A DNA stretch of 24,630 nucleotides from CAYZMH01 sp964479445 (lineage in GTDB: Bacteria > Bacteroidota > Bacteroidia > Bacteroidales > GCA-2748055), in assembly GCA_964479445.1 (NCBI GenBank), contig CAYZMH010000056.1, forward strand, positions 1 through 24,630. Reading direction: 5' to 3'. The position numbers and the translations under genes are program-made. Below the pieces are notes generated by a model. That model had not been told where the DNA came from. It saw only the letters and a program-made list of their open reading frames with translations, and did not search any database. Positions 22,104 through 24,630 of the stretch are shown one piece after another (within the stretch, counting starts at the first letter, position 1; the number at the start of each line of letters is the position of its first letter).

Positions 22104-22417
22104 GATCTTTATTATTACTATTATTAAAGAATCGCTCGTGCTTTATTTTAACAAAGATAGCAAATCATTTTAACTTAAGGTGAAGTTTTCAAACACTAAA
22201 AGCCTTCGCACAAATCAGTGTAAACCAAAAAGCAATTCTTCTGGGAGAGAAGGGGGCTGTCCATTTCAGTATGGCATTCCTTATTAAAGGCCGGATGCAC
22301 TAATCAGGCCGAAGGATCTTGCATTTCGGGGAGCATTCTTTCATGCGGGTTGGTTCTGTTTTCATCTCTTCTCTATTTTTTGGAATTTGCAGTATACTTA
22401 AACAAAACCTCCCTTCC
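22104..22417. other. Intergenic region between vapB and the third sulfatase
   Basis: This 314-base gap separates the divergent vapBC operon and the sulfatase gene. The left part is AT-rich and holds the vapBC -7 element; the right part (from about 22240) returns to average composition. An in-frame ATG at 22319 precedes the sulfatase but would add 33 residues ahead of the signal sequence. I see no RNA gene or clear repeat. Confidence 0.6.
22152..22159 (-). promoter_or_regulatory. Bacteroidota -7 element of the vapBC operon
   Basis: On the minus strand this reads TATCTTTG, a perfect TAnnTTTG. A convincing -33 TTTG is not seen at the expected distance. Transcription would begin about 40 bases before the TTG start. 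The short leader and the AT-rich surroundings are consistent with a toxin-antitoxin promoter. Confidence 0.5.
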
Positions 22418-23932
22418 ATGAAAATCTTCTCGCGTATTACCGGTCTTTTCCCGTCAGGGGGCTCCCTGCCGGGACGCCTTCTTCTGCCATTGTTCATCCC
22501 GGCCTTCTTCCTGCTGGTCTCCTGCCGGGAGCCGGAACCGGAGAAACCCTATAACGTACTGATGATCTGCGTGGATGACCTGCGCCCCGAACTGGGGTGT
22601 TACGGAAACGGGATGATCCGGTCGCCCCATATTGACCGGCTGGCGGCGAGCGGACTCGTATTTGACAACCATTACGTGCAGTGCGCCGCATGTGGTCCGT
22701 CCCGCAGCATGCTGCTAACCAGCCGGATCGGCACCAAATGGAGTCCGTGGAACCGGTACCGAAACATGGAGGACGAACCCGTTCACGCCATTGCCATGCC
22801 GCACCTGTTCAGGAAAAGCGGGTACACCACGGTATGCATCGGCAAGGTGTCGCACAAGCCCGGCGGCGTGATGGATTCGGCCCAGCTGGAGCCGGAGATC
22901 CCGTTTGCCTGGGATACCACCTTCGCGGAGGTGGGTAAATGGGGCACCCCCATCAAGTCCTTTTTCGGCTTTGCCGACGGGGGGTATCATAACCGGTTTG
23001 TGTACCCCGACAGTGAGCCGCGGATTCCCTATGAAGCGGGCGATGTGGGGGATACCGGGTACCCCGACGGACTGAATGCCCGGGCGGCGGTGAAGCAACT
23101 CGAGCGGTTGTCGGAAGGGGAGCAGCCTTTCTTCCTGGCGGTGGGCTTTTACAAGCCGCACCTCCCTTTTAATGCACCGAAAAAGTACTGGGACCTCTAC
23201 GACCGGCAGGCGATCCCCATGGCGGAGAATGATTATCCGCCGAAAAACCTGGGGAATCCCTGGGCCGTTCACACCAGCTACGAGGTGACCACCCATTACC
23301 ACTGGCCCGACGGGGAAGGGAACATCAACGATGAGCAGGCCAGGGCCCTGAAGCACGGGTATTACGCCTGCGTGAGTTACACCGATGCACAGATCGGGCT
23401 CCTGCTGGATGCCCTGGAAAAGTCGGGGGTATCGGACAACACCATTGTTCTCCTGTGGGGTGATCACGGCTGGCAACTGGGGGAACATGACATGTTCGGC
23501 AAGCAGACCAATTTCGATATCGCCACGCGCAGTCCGCTTATCTTCCGTGTGCCGGGAATGACCGGCAGGGGCGAGCGGGCCGCCGGTTTCGTGGAGACCC
23601 TGGATATCTACCCGACGCTGACCGAGCTGTGCGGACTGGAGGCGCCGGGCGATCTGCAGGGAAGCAGCTTTACCTCCCTGCTGAGGGATCCCCCGGAAGA
23701 GGGCAAACCGCGCGTGCGCAGTTTTTTCAGGCGTGACAGCGTGATGGGCAAGACCATATGCACCGACCGGTACCGGCTGGTAAGGTGGAAGACGGAGGGC
23801 GGGGAGACCGTGGGCCTGGAGCTCTACGATCACCGGAATGATCCGGGCGAGAACGTGAACGTGGCCTCGCGGTACCCCGCGGTGACCGACAGCCTGGAGT
23901 CGGTGCTGGACCGGGCGGTCTTTTTCGAGTGA
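22418..23932 (+). CDS. Type I sulfatase lipoprotein, iduronate-2-sulfatase-like (S1_7-like)
   Basis: This is a 504-aa formylglycine sulfatase. A long hydrophobic signal (about 20-35) ends in LLVSC with Cys36. Metal residues are Asp53-Asp54 in MICVDDLRPELGCYG. The maturation motif is CGPSR with Cys92. IGKVSHKPGG (141-150), FYKPHLPF (244-251) and the strong signature LLWGDHGWQLGEHDMFGKQTNF (Asp349, His350) are typical of iduronate-2-sulfatase relatives. The residue after the motif is TSRIGT rather than the usual TGRRPDT, so the substrate may differ. ATG 22418 gives the signal peptide; the frame extends to 22319 without one. The protein has the C-terminal segment LELYDHRNDPGENVNVA. It stands alone on the plus strand, followed by a 327-base gap. 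Action on 2-O-sulfated uronic acid or other glycosyl sulfates is an inference. Confidence 0.92.
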   Translation: MKIFSRITGLFPSGGSLPGRLLLPLFIPAFFLLVSCREPEPEKPYNVLMICVDDLRPELGCYGNGMIRSPHIDRLAASGLVFDNHYVQCAACGPSRSMLLTSRIGTKWSPWNRYRNMEDEPVHAIAMPHLFRKSGYTTVCIGKVSHKPGGVMDSAQLEPEIPFAWDTTFAEVGKWGTPIKSFFGFADGGYHNRFVYPDSEPRIPYEAGDVGDTGYPDGLNARAAVKQLERLSEGEQPFFLAVGFYKPHLPFNAPKKYWDLYDRQAIPMAENDYPPKNLGNPWAVHTSYEVTTHYHWPDGEGNINDEQARALKHGYYACVSYTDAQIGLLLDALEKSGVSDNTIVLLWGDHGWQLGEHDMFGKQTNFDIATRSPLIFRVPGMTGRGERAAGFVETLDIYPTLTELCGLEAPGDLQGSSFTSLLRDPPEEGKPRVRSFFRRDSVMGKTICTDRYRLVRWKTEGGETVGLELYDHRNDPGENVNVASRYPAVTDSLESVLDRAVFFE

Positions 23933-24259
23933 TACGGTTTGTTCGGGGTACCCGGAACCGGGAGCTGGTCTTTAGGGTTGAGAGCCTTTTACACGTCATT
24001 GAAAAGAGGATTTTTTGAATATATGTTAAATGATAGGTACATTGGCATCAATGAATTATTTTTATTCAAAATAGTATATCATTCTGATAAAAAAACAGAA
24101 GATCGTTCCTTTAGGGTGATGTATATTGCGGACCCTGCCAGAAACCCGGGATGCAAAAAGGTGAAACCAAACACACACCAGGGTTTTAAGCAGCGCCTCA
24201 GACCTTAATTGATTGATGAGGTTGTGAAGAACGAATTTTTAAATTCAAAAGTGGTACAA
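23933..24259. other. Intergenic gap with AT-rich core
   Basis: This gap of 327 bases has an AT-rich middle (about 24000-24130) unlike the GC-rich genes on both sides. A plus-strand frame at 23939-24208 (89 codons) has no recognisable features and odd composition, so I do not call it. No riboswitch consensus (including B12) was recognised before the corrinoid protein gene. GAATTT and AAATTC (24233-24246) form a small AT hairpin just before it. Confidence 0.6.
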
Positions 24260-24630
24260 ATGGAAGCGTTACTGGAGAAGATCGCGCACTGCGTGGAATT
24301 TGGAAAGATCAACAAAGCGGCTCCTTATCCGCCCGATATGAAAGGGGAGGATGGTGCCGATGAGCTCACGCGCCAGGCCCTGGAAGAGGGGGCGGGGGCC
24401 GGGGATATTCTCACCCATGGCCTGATCGTGGGGATGGAGAAGGTAGGGATCAAGTTCCGGGAGAACAAGGTATTTGTGCCCCAGGTGTTGATGTCGGCCA
24501 AGGCAATGAGTACGGCCATGGACCACCTGCGTCCCTATTTCACCAGCGGGAAGGTACAGCGCAAGGGGGTTTTTATCGTGGGAACGGTGCAGGGCGATCT
24601 TCATGACATCGGGAAGAACCTGGTGGCGAT
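24260..24630 (+). CDS. Corrinoid (B12) carrier protein, methyltransferase component (partial)
   Basis: This protein carries methyl groups on a cobalamin cofactor between a substrate-specific methyltransferase and a second methyltransferase. I translated 123 codons before the right edge. The N-terminal cap domain (about 1-95) is helical and has the family segment VFVPQVLMSAKAM, near residues 72-84. Residues 105 onward enter the Rossmann-like B12 domain, with GTVQGDLHDIGKNLVA containing the DxHxxG motif whose His ligates cobalt. The start ATG 24260 is in frame with a GTG at 24251; no clear Shine-Dalgarno sequence is present. Related proteins serve methanol, methylamine, glycine betaine or O-demethylation systems and methionine synthase; the partner is outside the window. 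The connection to sulfated glycans is not evident. Confidence 0.88.
   Translation, partial: MEALLEKIAHCVEFGKINKAAPYPPDMKGEDGADELTRQALEEGAGAGDILTHGLIVGMEKVGIKFRENKVFVPQVLMSAKAMSTAMDHLRPYFTSGKVQRKGVFIVGTVQGDLHDIGKNLVA

Noticed and set aside
22715..23833. 372-codon minus-strand open frame opposite the third sulfatase
   Set aside because: It is antisense to a clear sulfatase and shows no family motifs.
23939..24208. 89-codon plus-strand frame in the last intergenic gap
   Set aside because: Composition changes abruptly in mid-frame, no motif is visible, and it could be read-through of AT-rich DNA; no transposase remnant could be identified.
24130..24259. Possible B12 riboswitch before the corrinoid protein gene
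   Set aside because: I could not find the conserved B12-box or the expected stem arrangement; only a short AT hairpin is present.

Overview
The window looks like a high-GC member of the Bacteroidota, inferred from several signs. It has two hybrid two-component regulators (HTCS), a type IX secretion C-terminal tail, multiple formylglycine sulfatases, and promoter -7 elements of the TAnnTTTG kind (TATCTTTG at 8080-8087 and, on the minus strand, at 22152-22159). Gene starts mostly lack a clear Shine-Dalgarno sequence, as is usual in this phylum. A marine or host/sediment polysaccharide degrader of the Bacteroidales/Marinilabiliales type would fit, but the sequence does not fix the genus.

Layout. 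(1) 1-3239, minus strand: a lipoprotein five-bladed propeller glycosidase, a secreted serine hydrolase of the class C beta-lactamase fold, and the N-terminal two thirds of a ROK-family repressor that runs off the left edge. (2) 3240-4003: a 0.76-kb divergent intergenic region with hairpins, a perfect 12-bp palindrome and tandem direct repeats. (3) 4004-7949, plus strand: a 43-aa single-span membrane peptide, a short HTCS of 702 aa that has lost the usual sensor propellers, and a GH29 alpha-L-fucosidase lipoprotein. (4) 8080-12258: a Bacteroidota promoter and a full-length 1383-aa HTCS. (5) 12313-15998, minus strand: a PhoD-like metallophosphatase and a second serine hydrolase carrying carboxypeptidase-like repeats and a type IX sorting tail. 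(6) 16172-19146: two convergent sulfatases separated by a very AT-rich 46-bp hairpin. (7) 19286-21451: a GHL6-like glycosidase. (8) 21466-22103, minus strand: an AT-rich vapBC-like toxin-antitoxin pair. (9) 22418-23932: a third sulfatase resembling iduronate-2-sulfatase. (10) 24260-24630: the start of a corrinoid (B12) carrier protein, cut by the right edge.

How it fits together (inference): most genes encode exported enzymes for a sulfated, probably fucose-containing polysaccharide or glycan. Three sulfatases would desulfate, GH29 would release fucose, and the propeller and GHL6 enzymes would act on other linkages. The two HTCS proteins and the ROK protein would sense breakdown products. There is no SusC/SusD pair and no sulfatase-maturating enzyme in the window, so uptake and sulfatase activation must be encoded elsewhere. 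The most unusual unit is the small membrane peptide plus sensor-less HTCS next to the fucosidase.
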